Of a stretch of DNA of 64,000 nucleotides, positions 26,610 to 35,808 are shown piece by piece (the first letter of the stretch is position 1; each line of letters begins with the position of its first letter). The notes beneath the pieces are model-generated. The model ran no database searches. It was given only the letters and a program-made list of their open reading frames with translations, and was not told where the DNA came from. Source of the stretch: Bacteroidia bacterium (GTDB lineage Bacteria; Bacteroidota; Bacteroidia; UBA4408). Made by a program: the position numbers and the translations under genes. The stretch is taken from NCBI GenBank assembly GCA_020845635.1, contig JADLFI010000026.1, forward strand, positions 67,329 through 131,328, read 5' to 3'.

Positions 26610-27239
26610 ATGAAGTACCATTTTAACTATATATCAATAGCCGTACTTCTGTTTTTATTGTTTAACTTAGGTGTAACCTGTGCTCAGGATATTCATAAGC
26701 AAGGCTTGATTTATAGTCTTTCACATAATATTTCTTTCAACGATTCGCTACTAAGAAAAAACCCGAGCTCAAATTCCGAAAAGAATAAATTACACAGCCC
26801 TAAAAAAGCCATTATCCTCAGTGCTGTTGTTCCCGGTGCCGGTCAGATATATAATAAAAAATATTGGAAAGCTCCTATTGTATGGGCAGGGCTTGGTGCA
26901 TGTGGCTATCTGATTCAATATAATCATAAATTATATAAAGATTATAGAAATGCCTTATTGCAAAGAGTAAATTTTGGCAGCACCGAGCCGGATAAATATA
27001 TTGATTTATACAGTACCGACCAACTTTTGACTCTTCAAGATCAATATCGTCAAAATCGTGATTTATTTATTATTGCCGGAACGGTTTTCTATGTGATAAA
27101 TATGGTTGATGCATTAGTTGATGCTCACTTGTTTACCTTTGATGTAAGTGACGATTTGAGTTTAAGATGGCAACCTTTGTATCAGTACTCGCCATGCGCT
27201 GGAGGTAATGCAGCCATATCATTAAATTTAAGATTCTAA
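26610..27239 (+). CDS. DUF5683 membrane protein
   Basis: A 209-residue protein with an N-terminal signal or membrane segment (about residues 9-24) and the conserved DUF5683 core KKAIILSAVVPGAGQIYNKK followed by YWKAPIVWAGLGACGYLIQY. One further hydrophobic stretch is FIIAGTVFYVINMVDALVDA. The family is typical of Bacteroidota, found next to parA-parB in many genomes, and uncharacterised. Here it begins 14 bases after parB, so the three genes are probably one operon. Confidence 0.88.
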   Translation: MKYHFNYISIAVLLFLLFNLGVTCAQDIHKQGLIYSLSHNISFNDSLLRKNPSSNSEKNKLHSPKKAIILSAVVPGAGQIYNKKYWKAPIVWAGLGACGYLIQYNHKLYKDYRNALLQRVNFGSTEPDKYIDLYSTDQLLTLQDQYRQNRDLFIIAGTVFYVINMVDALVDAHLFTFDVSDDLSLRWQPLYQYSPCAGGNAAISLNLRF

Positions 27240-27242
27240 TTT

Positions 27243-27259
27243 TTTCAATAATATTGAAA
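27243..27259. repeat. Inverted repeat between DUF5683 and mutS2
   Basis: TTTCAAT-AAT-ATTGAAA, a perfect 7-base-arm repeat three bases after the DUF5683 stop and 22 bases before the mutS2 start. It is AT-only apart from one C and one G, so a chance repeat, a weak terminator or an operator are all possible. Confidence 0.35.
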
Positions 27260-27281
27260 CTAATAATTACATTTTTTTGAA

Positions 27282-29360
27282 GTGAATTTTTATCCGACAG
27301 ATGCCGATATACACCTTGAATTTGACAAGATAAAAAAACTAATTGTCCAAAACTGTCGAAGTGCATCATCAAGTGCTATGGCTCAAAATATAAAGCCTGT
27401 ACGCAACACTGTTCAGTTGCATCTATTATTGGAGCAATGCAATGAGTTTAAAAATATATTACAATACAAAGCACCTTTTCCTGATACCTCATTTAATGAT
27501 ATAAGCCGTGATATTAAAATGCTGTTCGTTCAAGGCTCTGTTTTAACTCCCGAACAGTTCGGAAACATTAGGTCGGTAAGTGCTTTGGTTAATAATATCA
27601 TTCATTTTTTTACCGAAAAACAGAAGCAATATCCTGCTTTATCAAAGATTACCGAAAAAGTTTACATTACCCATGAAATAATTGATGCCATAAATCAAAT
27701 TATTGATATGCATGGCGAGGTTAAATCAAGTGCTTCAAAAGAGTTAGGGTTGATAAGAATTGAGCTAAGCAGCAAACGGAGAGAGTCGGAAAGAAAATTC
27801 AGAGTGTTTGTTAACAATCTTAAGAAGTTGGGCTGGCTTAGGCAAAATGAAGAAAATTTTTATAATGGGCGCAGAGTACTCTCAGTGTTAACAGAGCATA
27901 AAAGAGATGTGAAGGGATTAATTCATGGGAGCAGCGAAACAGGCAAAACTGTGTTTATTGAGCCTTCAGAAACTATTCAGATAAATAACGAAATAGCCGA
28001 ACTGGAACAAGATGAAAAGAAAGAAATATATCGCCTGCTCAGGCAGCTAACCAACGATTTAAGAGCATTTAAAGAACTTATTCAACATTATCAGGAAGCT
28101 CTTACCATTATTGATTTTACACGAGCTAAGGCATTGTTGGCATATCAACTTAATGCTCATTTGCCAACCATTGAAAAACAACCTATATTACGACTTGTAA
28201 ATGCTTATCATCCCCTACTCTTTTTGCAAAACAAACAACAACACAAAGCTACTGTTCCTTTAAATATTGAACTTCATGCCGGGCAACGAATATTGGTTAT
28301 CAGTGGGCCTAACGCAGGAGGCAAATCGGTAACACTAAAAACTGTAGGTTTGTTGCAAATAATGCTGCAAAGTGGTTTAACCATACCCGTGGCCGAAGGT
28401 TCAGTAATGAGTCTATTTAATAATATTTTCAGTGATATTGGCGATAGCCAAAGTATAGAATACGAACTAAGCACCTATAGTAGTCGTTTAGTAAAAATGA
28501 AGTATTTTTTAGAACATGCTAATCGAAGAACCTTGGTACTTATTGATGAATTTGGTACAGGTTCTGACCCTGAATTGGGAGGCGCTATTGCTGAAGTAGT
28601 ATTAGAAGAATTGGCTTCTAAAAAAGTAATGGGAATCATTACTACGCACTACTCAAATATTAAAATACTTGCTCAAAATTTACATAGCGTTTGCAATGCC
28701 AGCATGGATTTTGATGCACAAACTTTATTGCCAAAATACCAACTCATTATAGGGCAACCCGGAAGCTCCTTTACTTTTGAAGTAGCCCAAAAAACAGGTA
28801 TTCCAAGCAATATACTTGAGCGTGCCCGAAAAAAAGTCAATAGAGATAAGCTTAAACTAAACAATTTACTTAGTTCCTTACAAAAAGAAAAAGACAAAGT
28901 AAACAAACAATTTAAAGAGCTTAAGGCAAAGGAAGAACAAGCAAATAGTGCGCTGATTAAATATGAGCAATTAACAGAAAAATTGCATCAGAAATTAGAA
29001 ATTAATAAGGCTCAAAATGAGGAGAAATCCCGCTTGTCTGAATTAGGAAAAAAGTTGAACATTCTAAGTACCGATTGGAATAACGTAAAAAACAAGAAAG
29101 ATGTAATTCAGAAATTTGTTGGTTTGATGACTGCCGAAAAAAAGAAAAGTATTGCTCGTGAAAGTGAATCAAGAAAAGAGCAAAGGAGGCAAAAAATACT
29201 AAAAGTAAAGAAAGAGCAAATAAAAGTTGGAAGCACTGTTAAACTAATAGGTACGCAGCAAAGCGGTATTGTTGAAGAAATAAAGAAAGAAAAAGCCAAA
29301 ATAGTATTTGGGGAAATTATAAGTATAGTTTCATTAGAAAATCTTGAATTGTGCGATTAA
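27282..29360 (+). CDS. mutS2: MutS2-like ATPase without an Smr domain
   Basis: A MutS-superfamily ATPase. MutS2 acts on recombination intermediates and on collided ribosomes in other bacteria. The core and clamp helices occupy about residues 1-300. Walker A is GPNAGGKSV (342-350), Walker B is LVLIDEFGTGSDPELGG, followed by GIITTHYSNIK. A long lysine- and glutamate-rich coiled coil follows (about 510-640), then a small KOW-like end (VKLIGTQQSGIVEEI). Typical MutS2 continues into a nuclease-like Smr domain; here the protein stops at residue 692. The start is GTG. Confidence 0.88.
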   Translation: MNFYPTDADIHLEFDKIKKLIVQNCRSASSSAMAQNIKPVRNTVQLHLLLEQCNEFKNILQYKAPFPDTSFNDISRDIKMLFVQGSVLTPEQFGNIRSVSALVNNIIHFFTEKQKQYPALSKITEKVYITHEIIDAINQIIDMHGEVKSSASKELGLIRIELSSKRRESERKFRVFVNNLKKLGWLRQNEENFYNGRRVLSVLTEHKRDVKGLIHGSSETGKTVFIEPSETIQINNEIAELEQDEKKEIYRLLRQLTNDLRAFKELIQHYQEALTIIDFTRAKALLAYQLNAHLPTIEKQPILRLVNAYHPLLFLQNKQQHKATVPLNIELHAGQRILVISGPNAGGKSVTLKTVGLLQIMLQSGLTIPVAEGSVMSLFNNIFSDIGDSQSIEYELSTYSSRLVKMKYFLEHANRRTLVLIDEFGTGSDPELGGAIAEVVLEELASKKVMGIITTHYSNIKILAQNLHSVCNASMDFDAQTLLPKYQLIIGQPGSSFTFEVAQKTGIPSNILERARKKVNRDKLKLNNLLSSLQKEKDKVNKQFKELKAKEEQANSALIKYEQLTEKLHQKLEINKAQNEEKSRLSELGKKLNILSTDWNNVKNKKDVIQKFVGLMTAEKKKSIARESESRKEQRRQKILKVKKEQIKVGSTVKLIGTQQSGIVEEIKKEKAKIVFGEIISIVSLENLELCD

Positions 29361-29842
29361 TCAAGAGTAAATACTTAGCCTGAACTAATCTATGTTTCCG
29401 CTTTCCGTAATAAATGGATACGAAATTGCAACTCCAATTCTAATAAGGTTAACTATCCGTTGAATTTACAAATGAAATAGAAGTCAATGATTATTTGTTA
29501 AGGTACAAACCTAAAGTTCTCAACCTAAAAACCAGTTTTCTTGATGACAGTTATTAAAACATTGTTGTTTTCATAGCTAATCCATCCGATGGTTAAAGGT
29601 AAATTATTGTTATGATACCCTTCAGCATAGTGTTTCTAAGCATATTATATAAGAAATCCAAAGGCAGGCTAACATATAAAATATATAATAATTAAATTAT
29701 AGCCAAGTATCATCTCAATTTGTTACTATAAATAGAGGCAGTATACATTTTAAAGAATTTCATACTTTTCTAGAAAATATTTTCAATTATTCTTCATAGT
29801 GTCATAAATACACTTTATATTTGTAAAATAATAGCAATTATT
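29361..29842. other. Intergenic region between mutS2 and the GAPN-like gene
   Basis: About 480 AT-rich bases with no open reading of note, no terminator with a good stem and no tRNA. Only the -7 element at the right end is recognisable. Confidence 0.5.
29816..29823 (+). promoter_or_regulatory. -7 element of the GAPN-like gene
   Basis: TATATTTG matches TAnnTTTG, 19 bases before the ATG. A TTC 20 bases upstream is a near match to the TTG element. Confidence 0.55.
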
Positions 29843-31459
29843 ATGAATAATTCAGAAATACAATTTCCGGAAATAAACCAAATACCTAAAGAGCACAGTA
29901 TAGAACAGAGTATTGAGTTAAAACAGTATTTGTGCAATGGTGAATTAATTACCTGGAACGGATCTACTCAAGATGTCTTATCTCCTATATACATTAAGCA
30001 CAACAATGACATTAAACCTTTGCGATTAGGCTCCTTTCCATTACTCAACAAAGAAGCCTCATTGCAAGTACTAAACAGTGCCGTAAGTGCTTATGATTTA
30101 GGAAAAGGAGTGTGGCCAACTATGACAGTAAAGAAACGAATAGAGCACATGTCGGCTTTTGTAAAAGCAATGAAGGAAAAAAGATTGGAAGTTGTAAAAT
30201 TGCTCATGTGGGAAATTGGAAAAACACTAAAAGATTCTGAAAAAGAATTTGATCGTACTATTGATTATATTACTGATACCATCAATGCTTTAAAGGAATT
30301 AGACCATGATTCATCGCGTTTAAAAAATGAACAAGGAATATATGCACAAATAAGGCGTGGCCCATTAGGTGTGGTGCTCTGTATGGGGCCTTATAACTAT
30401 CCGCTAAACGAAACCTTTTGTACGCTAATACCTGCTTTAATTATGGGAAATACGGTAATATTGAAACCGGCCAAGCACGGTGTTTTATTGCTATGCCCAT
30501 TAATTGACGCTTTTAAAAACTGTTTCCCTCCCGGAGTAATTAATATTATATACGGTCATGGAAAAGAAACCGTAGGTACTATAATGGAAAGTGGGAAGAT
30601 TGATGTATTTGCATTTATAGGTTCAAGTAAAACAGCCAATATTATTAAAAAATTACATCCAAAACCTAACCGTTTGCGTTCAGTGTTAGGTCTCGAAGCA
30701 AAAAACCCGGCCATAATTTTACCTGATGCCGATTTGCAATTAGCGGTTGAGGAATGTGTATTAGGTACTTTGAGCTTTAACGGGCAAAGATGTACAGCCC
30801 TAAAAATGATTTTTGTACACGAAAATCTAAAAGATAAATTCTTGGAATTGTTTATTAACAAAATAAATATGCTTAAGGCCGGTATGCCTTGGGAAAAAGA
30901 TGTGATGCTTACTCCCCTACCCGAAAGCGATAAACCAAGGTATATGAAAGATTTAATTGACGATGCTTGTCAGTTAGGAGCCAAAGTATTAAATACTAAT
31001 GGTGGTCATGTTCAACAAAGTTTTGTGTTTCCGGCAGTACTTTATCCGGTCAATAATAAGATGCGAGTATATCACGAAGAGCAGTTTGGGCCGGTAATTC
31101 CTATTATATCATTTAGTAAAATTGAAGAGCCTATTAATTATATGGTTGAATCAAACTATGGACAACAAGTAAGTATTTTTGGGAATAATCCCGATAAAAT
31201 TGCCCAATTAATAGACCCTTTGGTAAATCAGGTATGCCGTTTAAATTTAAACAGTCAGTGTCAACGTAGTCCGGATGTATATCCTTTTAATGGCCGGAAA
31301 GACTCAGCCGAAGGTACGCTAAGTGTGTTTGATGCCTTACGAGTATTTAGTATTCGTACTATGGTTGCAGGCAAAGAAAACGATATCAACAAAAGCTTAA
31401 TCAGTGCCATCTTAGAAGGCCGTAAAAGCAATTTTCTTTCTACCGATTATATATTATAA
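29843..31459 (+). CDS. NADP-dependent non-phosphorylating glyceraldehyde-3-phosphate dehydrogenase-like protein
   Basis: An aldehyde dehydrogenase of 538 residues closest, by eye, to GapN, which oxidises glyceraldehyde 3-phosphate straight to 3-phosphoglycerate and yields NADPH without ATP. The catalytic cysteine is Cys317 in [10 protein letters not shown], the general base Glu285 in GLEAKNPAI, and the cofactor-site stretch is [21 protein letters not shown] is the family hinge region. Another aldehyde dehydrogenase specificity is possible. A GlcNAc-kinase-like gene follows after 39 bases. Confidence 0.83.
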   Translation: MNNSEIQFPEINQIPKEHSIEQSIELKQYLCNGELITWNGSTQDVLSPIYIKHNNDIKPLRLGSFPLLNKEASLQVLNSAVSAYDLGKGVWPTMTVKKRIEHMSAFVKAMKEKRLEVVKLLMWEIGKTLKDSEKEFDRTIDYITDTINALKELDHDSSRLKNEQGIYAQIRRGPLGVVLCMGPYNYPLNETFCTLIPALIMGNTVILKPAKHGVLLLCPLIDAFKNCFPPGVINIIYGHGKETVGTIMESGKIDVFAFIGSSKTANIIKKLHPKPNRLRSVLGLEAKNPAIILPDADLQLAVEECVLGTLSFNGQRCTALKMIFVHENLKDKFLELFINKINMLKAGMPWEKDVMLTPLPESDKPRYMKDLIDDACQLGAKVLNTNGGHVQQSFVFPAVLYPVNNKMRVYHEEQFGPVIPIISFSKIEEPINYMVESNYGQQVSIFGNNPDKIAQLIDPLVNQVCRLNLNSQCQRSPDVYPFNGRKDSAEGTLSVFDALRVFSIRTMVAGKENDINKSLISAILEGRKSNFLSTDYIL

Positions 31460-31498
31460 TTTATTTATTATTGTTCAAAAATTTTAAACCTACTTAAC

Positions 31499-32350
31499 AT
31501 GTATTTAATTGCCGATAGCGGATCAACTAAATGTGACTGGATGTTGCTAAAAAATGATAACCAAAGAGAGTCGTTTAGTACTATGGGGTTTAACCCATTT
31601 TTTCATAACGAAGAAATCATCAAAAATGCCATCATTAACAATGAAGAACTTTCAAAATATGCCCTTGATGTAAAGCTTGTTTTCTTGTACAGCGCAGGGT
31701 GTAGCAGTAAAGAATTAAAGCTTATTGTAGAGCACGGATTAAAAGCAGTTTTTAAAAATGCTAATATTTATGTTGACCACGATTTGGTTGGTGCGGCCTT
31801 TTCAACATATAATGGTGAACCCGGAATTACCTGTATATTAGGAACAGGCTCTAATTCGTGTTATTTTGATGGTGATAATGTTACAGAAGAAGTTCCCGCT
31901 TTAGGATATATATTGGGAGATGAAGGTAGCGGAAGCTACTTTGGAAAGAAAATGTTAGCCGATTATTTATATAAAAAACTTCCTTCCGATATCCAAAACT
32001 ATTTACAAAAGGATCTTAAACTAACAAAAAAAGAAATCTTTGAAAATGTTTATATGAAACCGCATGCCAATGTATATTTAGCATCATTCATGAAAATATT
32101 ATCAAATTATAAAGAAAGCGAGTATGTTAAAGTTAATGTGGAGAATGGTTTACGTCATTTTATTACCAACCACGTATGTTGCTTCCCAAATTACAATAAA
32201 GTTCCGGTACATTTTATAGGTTCTATTGCCTTTCATTTTGAAGATATTTTGCATAAGGTTTTAAAAGATATGAATATAAAGGCAGGAAATATTATTAAAA
32301 AACCCATTGACGGTTTGGTTGATTACCATCTAAAATACTTGATAAAATAG
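31499..32350 (+). CDS. BadF/BadG-type ATPase, probable N-acetylglucosamine kinase
   Basis: An ASKHA-fold kinase of 283 residues. The phosphate-binding loop MYLIADSGSTKCDWML opens the protein. ILGTGSNSCYF is the second phosphate loop, and LGYILGDEGSGSYFGKK fits the N-acetylglucosamine kinase signature. Such enzymes phosphorylate GlcNAc or related amino sugars recovered from peptidoglycan or chitin. The gene is in line behind the GAPN-like gene and probably cotranscribed. The kinase activity is well supported; the sugar is inferred. Confidence 0.83.
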   Translation: MYLIADSGSTKCDWMLLKNDNQRESFSTMGFNPFFHNEEIIKNAIINNEELSKYALDVKLVFLYSAGCSSKELKLIVEHGLKAVFKNANIYVDHDLVGAAFSTYNGEPGITCILGTGSNSCYFDGDNVTEEVPALGYILGDEGSGSYFGKKMLADYLYKKLPSDIQNYLQKDLKLTKKEIFENVYMKPHANVYLASFMKILSNYKESEYVKVNVENGLRHFITNHVCCFPNYNKVPVHFIGSIAFHFEDILHKVLKDMNIKAGNIIKKPIDGLVDYHLKYLIK

Positions 32351-32450
32351 TAGTAACCCATCATATTTTAAGGTAATCTCCTTTTGCAAAATATTTTTTT
32401 ATTAACAATGAAAATATATTCAATATTCATAAGTTAATAGGGTGTTCAAT

Positions 32451-32480
32451 TTGTGATTAAAGATTTATTGATTAATTTTG
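32451..32480 (+). promoter_or_regulatory. Promoter of the TPR-comA-rhodanese-dedA-aroE operon
   Basis: TTG, 19 bases and TAATTTTG form an exact two-element promoter. It lies 138 bases before the first ATG, an unusually long leader for this window. Confidence 0.75.
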
Positions 32481-32528
32481 TATGGTAAAACAAATAGTTA
32501 GTAGGTAGTGGTCATTTTTTTACTTTGA

Positions 32529-32568
32529 GAATATACAAAAGGGGTTATAAGATAGTAGATGTATATTC
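32529..32568 (+). ncRNA. Possible hairpin in the operon leader
   Basis: GAATATACA (32529-32537) and TGTATATTC (32560-32568) pair perfectly around a 22-base loop, inside the predicted 5' untranslated leader. A second small palindrome (CTTTTAAAAG) lies next to the purine-rich AGAGGAAG before the ATG. No known riboswitch class is recognisable. Confidence 0.4.
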
Positions 32569-32618
32569 CATAAAATGATTCAAAATAAAAAATCTCTAAC
32601 TTTTAAAAGAGGAAGTAT

Positions 32619-34031
32619 ATGTTTGATGATTCAGATGAAGAAAAAAGCAATTCAGAGCCTTCTGAATTAATACAAAGAATAGAAGAATATTTTAAGATTG
32701 GAGGTCAAGCTTATTTCAATGAGGAAGAGTATGATGAAATTATCAATATATATTCTGAAAACAAGTCCTATCAAAAAGCACTAAAAGTTACCGAAATTGC
32801 CTTAAAACAATATCCTTTCAGCGTTGTTTTTCTACTTCGCCAGGCACAACTATATGGCGCTTCTAATCAAATTTCAAAAGCATTTGAAGCATTATCAAAA
32901 GCCGAGGTTTTTGACCCTAATAATGATGAAATATGGTTTACAAAAGGGACTTTATACAGTCATTTAAATGAGCATGATAAGGCCATATACTTTTATAAGC
33001 AAGCCTTAAAAATCAGCAACGAAGCAGATGAAATATTGATGATGATAGCCATTGAGTATGAAAATAAAAAGGATTTTGAAAAAGCTATTCATTATCTAAA
33101 AAAAGCAGTAAGTAAAAATATTGAAAACGAGTTGGCACTATATGAACTTGCTTGGTGTTATGAAGAAGCCGGCCTACTCCCCGAAAGTATAGAATATTAC
33201 AATTCATTACTTGATGATTATCCTTATTCGGTCTCGGCATGGTATAATCTCGGGATGGCTCATAGCAAACTGAAAGAATTTGATAAAGCCATTGAAGCAT
33301 TTGATTTTTGCTTAGCCATTGAAGAATCATTCTCCTCAGCCTATTTCAATAAAGCCAACGCTTTAGCTAATCAGGGTGAGTTTGCCAAAGCTATTGAAGT
33401 TTATAAAGAAACCTTTGAGTATGAGGAACCCGATGCCTATACACACTACTATTTAGCTGAATGTTATGAGAAATTAGAAGATTATACCCAAGCATTAATA
33501 CACTATCAAAAAGCCGTAAAAATTGACCCTGAATTTTCCATAGCTTGGATAGGAATTGGAGCTATTTACGATATAAAAGAAAGTTATATCGAGAGTCTTT
33601 TTCATATTAAAAAAGGATTAGATCTAGACCCGAATAATGCTGAATATTGGTATCTTTATGGCGATGTACTATACAATGCCGGATGCCCTGAGGAAGCTAT
33701 TGAAGCCTATAAAAAAACCATGTTGCTTGATAAATCAGATATTGATGTACGCATTGATTTGGCATATGTTTATCATGAATTTGGGTATCAACAAGAATTA
33801 GACGAAATTATTCAAAACCTGTTGAATGATTATGGCCTTGATAATGTTGATATGGTATATATTTATGCTGCTTATTGCTTTGTAACAAATCAAAGTAAAG
33901 AAGGTTTAATCTATTTAGAGGCTGCTTTAGATTTAGATATAGAAGGGGTTGATAGATTTTTAGATTTTGACCCCTCGTTTATTCACAACCCAAAAATTAT
34001 TGATTTAATTAGTTTATATAAAGAAATTTAA
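32619..34031 (+). CDS. Tetratricopeptide-repeat protein
   Basis: A 470-residue protein made almost wholly of TPR units, about eleven, such as AWYNLGMAHSKLKEFDKAIE, AYFNKANALANQGEFAKAIE and AWIGIGAIYDIKESYIESLF. No signal peptide or membrane segment is seen and the N-terminus is acidic (MFDDSDEEKSNSE), so it is probably cytoplasmic. TPR proteins are scaffolds; no partner is visible from the sequence. The stop overlaps the ATG of the ComA-like gene by one base (TAATG), which suggests translational coupling. Confidence 0.92.
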   Translation: MFDDSDEEKSNSEPSELIQRIEEYFKIGGQAYFNEEEYDEIINIYSENKSYQKALKVTEIALKQYPFSVVFLLRQAQLYGASNQISKAFEALSKAEVFDPNNDEIWFTKGTLYSHLNEHDKAIYFYKQALKISNEADEILMMIAIEYENKKDFEKAIHYLKKAVSKNIENELALYELAWCYEEAGLLPESIEYYNSLLDDYPYSVSAWYNLGMAHSKLKEFDKAIEAFDFCLAIEESFSSAYFNKANALANQGEFAKAIEVYKETFEYEEPDAYTHYYLAECYEKLEDYTQALIHYQKAVKIDPEFSIAWIGIGAIYDIKESYIESLFHIKKGLDLDPNNAEYWYLYGDVLYNAGCPEEAIEAYKKTMLLDKSDIDVRIDLAYVYHEFGYQQELDEIIQNLLNDYGLDNVDMVYIYAAYCFVTNQSKEGLIYLEAALDLDIEGVDRFLDFDPSFIHNPKIIDLISLYKEI

Positions 34032-34819
34032 TGAATTTTAAATTAAAACACCTGCCCGAGCGTAATAGTAAACCACGCAATAGTGGAATTACTATGATGA
34101 TGGATAAAGGACTAAGCATAAAAGAAGTAGAAAACTTTATTGAAACAAGTGCTGATTATACTGACTTGGTAAAACTTGGGTTTGGCACTTCTTACCTTAC
34201 AAAAAATCTTTCCCAAAAAATAAAACTATACCAAGAAGCCGGAATAAAAGTATATGTTGGAGGAACTCTTTTTGAGGCTTTCATAATAAGAAATCAATTT
34301 GATGATTATTGTCGCTTTATGGATAAGTTTAATCTTACCGTAGCCGAAGTATCTGATGGGTCAGTGTCTATGAATCATGATGTTAAGTGTAGTTATATCA
34401 ATAAATTGTCTAAAAACTACACAGTTCTTTCAGAAGTAGGCTCAAAAGAAGAAGGGATTATTATTCATCCCAACAAATGGATAGGCATGATGAAAAAAGA
34501 ACTTGAAGTGGGGTCATGGAAAGTTATTGCAGAAGCACGCGAGAGCGGAAACGTTGGTATTTACCACCGTGATGGGAAAACACATACTATGCTCATTGAC
34601 AAAATTGTCGCAAAAATTAATGTTACTGATATTATGTGGGAAGCTCCCATAAAAAGCCAACAAGTGTGGTTTATTAAAAATTTTGGCACTAATATTAATC
34701 TTGGAAACATTGGGGTAAATGATGTAATCCCTTTAGAAACATTAAGATTAGGGTTACGTGGAGATACCTTCTTTACTTTTTTACCTAAAGAATTAAATCA
34801 AAGCATTGAAACTATATAA
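34031..34819 (+). CDS. Phosphosulfolactate synthase-like protein (ComA family)
   Basis: A TIM-barrel enzyme of the ComA family, 262 residues. ComA adds sulfite to phosphoenolpyruvate to make phosphosulfolactate, known in coenzyme M synthesis of methanogens and in sulfolactate formation by Bacillus. Family landmarks are GITMMMDKGLSIKEVENFIE, DYTDLVKLGFGTSYL, KVYVGGTLFEAF, VAEVSDGS and IAEARESGNVGIY. Here no other coenzyme M gene is near, and the product may feed sulfonate metabolism or something else. Family call firm, substrate inferred. Confidence 0.87.
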   Translation: MNFKLKHLPERNSKPRNSGITMMMDKGLSIKEVENFIETSADYTDLVKLGFGTSYLTKNLSQKIKLYQEAGIKVYVGGTLFEAFIIRNQFDDYCRFMDKFNLTVAEVSDGSVSMNHDVKCSYINKLSKNYTVLSEVGSKEEGIIIHPNKWIGMMKKELEVGSWKVIAEARESGNVGIYHRDGKTHTMLIDKIVAKINVTDIMWEAPIKSQQVWFIKNFGTNINLGNIGVNDVIPLETLRLGLRGDTFFTFLPKELNQSIETI

Positions 34820-34827
34820 ATATCAAT

Positions 34828-35154
34828 ATGTCTCAGATTAAAGAAATTACCGTTCAAGAGCTTAAAGCCATGCGCGAAAGTAAACAAGAACATCAATTAA
34901 TTGATGTTAGAGAGGAAAGCGAAGCCGAAGTAGCATCTATCAATGGAACTCTTATCCCGATGGGCGAAGTCCCTGATAGAATTAATGAAATAAGAAAAGA
35001 TATTCCGGTAATTGTTCATTGCCGCTCAGGAGCTCGTTCTTCATCTGTAATACAATATTTGCAGGCTAATCACAATTTTACTAATTTATTTAATCTTAAG
35101 GGTGGTATTTTGGCTTGGGCCGGTGAAATTGACCATACTTTACCAACTTCATAA
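34828..35154 (+). CDS. Single-domain rhodanese-like protein
   Basis: A 108-residue rhodanese domain without signal peptide. The loop IPVIVHCRSGARSSSVIQYL holds the catalytic cysteine, preceded by LIDVREESEAEVASI. Such proteins carry persulfide sulfur between donors and acceptors. It is between the ComA-like and DedA genes, 8 bases after the former. A sulfur-related partnership with the ComA-like protein is possible but is not shown by the sequence. Confidence 0.93.
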   Translation: MSQIKEITVQELKAMRESKQEHQLIDVREESEAEVASINGTLIPMGEVPDRINEIRKDIPVIVHCRSGARSSSVIQYLQANHNFTNLFNLKGGILAWAGEIDHTLPTS

Positions 35155-35161
35155 TTATTGC

Positions 35162-35803
35162 ATGATTGAACTTTTTAAGCATATTATTCATCTTGATTTT
35201 GATTGGATTTTTGCACAGTATGATACCGCCATTTATTTAATTCTATTCCTCGTAATTTTTATTGAAACAGGACTGGTTTTAATGCCTTTTTTACCTGGCG
35301 ATTCATTGTTGTTTACGGCAGGTTTGTTTGCCCGCACCGGACATTTAGAGCTAAGTTATATTCTTATTTTACTTTTTATAGCTGCTGTATTGGGCGACAA
35401 TGTTAACTATTTTATAGGAAAAAATATTGGTCTAAAAATGCTTCAAATTAAGTTTAGAGGTAAAAGGTTGGTAAAACAAGAGTATCTTACCAAGACACAA
35501 GACTTTTATGAAAAGTATGGAACAAAAACTATTATTATGGCCCGCTTTGTTCCTATAGTACGTACCTTTGCACCGTTTGTAGCAGGAGTAGCCGAAATGA
35601 AATATCGCAAATTCTTATCGTACGACATCTTTGGAGGCGCATTGTGGATTGGAAGCCTTACTATGGCAGGATATTTTCTTGGACATTTTGAATGGATTAG
35701 AAATAATATTGATTTGGTTGCATTGGCAATTATTTTTGTTTCTGTATTACCTATCATTATTGAGGTAATAAAAGCAAAAAGCATTAAAGCTAATAAAGCA
35801 TAA
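35162..35803 (+). CDS. DedA-family membrane protein
   Basis: A 213-residue polytopic membrane protein. Conserved DedA features are ETGLVLMPFLPGDSLLFTAG (Glu and the FLPGDS motif), LGDNVNYFIGKNIG and MARFVPIVRTFAPFVAGVAE. DedA proteins are membrane transporters; UptA, one member, recycles undecaprenyl phosphate across the membrane. The start is the ATG 7 bases after the rhodanese stop. A longer frame beginning at a GTG inside the rhodanese gene is open but would add 20 residues with no conserved match. Confidence 0.93.
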   Translation: MIELFKHIIHLDFDWIFAQYDTAIYLILFLVIFIETGLVLMPFLPGDSLLFTAGLFARTGHLELSYILILLFIAAVLGDNVNYFIGKNIGLKMLQIKFRGKRLVKQEYLTKTQDFYEKYGTKTIIMARFVPIVRTFAPFVAGVAEMKYRKFLSYDIFGGALWIGSLTMAGYFLGHFEWIRNNIDLVALAIIFVSVLPIIIEVIKAKSIKANKA

Positions 35804-35808
35804 TAAAT

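Noticed and set aside
29361-29815. An Smr domain in another frame after mutS2
   Set aside because: None of the frames in the following 480 bases shows Smr motifs or a continuous reading, so a frameshifted Smr domain is not supported.
35102-35161. A longer DedA-family protein starting inside the rhodanese gene
   Set aside because: The start is a GTG in another frame of the rhodanese gene. The ATG at 35162, 7 bases after the rhodanese stop, starts the protein just before its first membrane segment.
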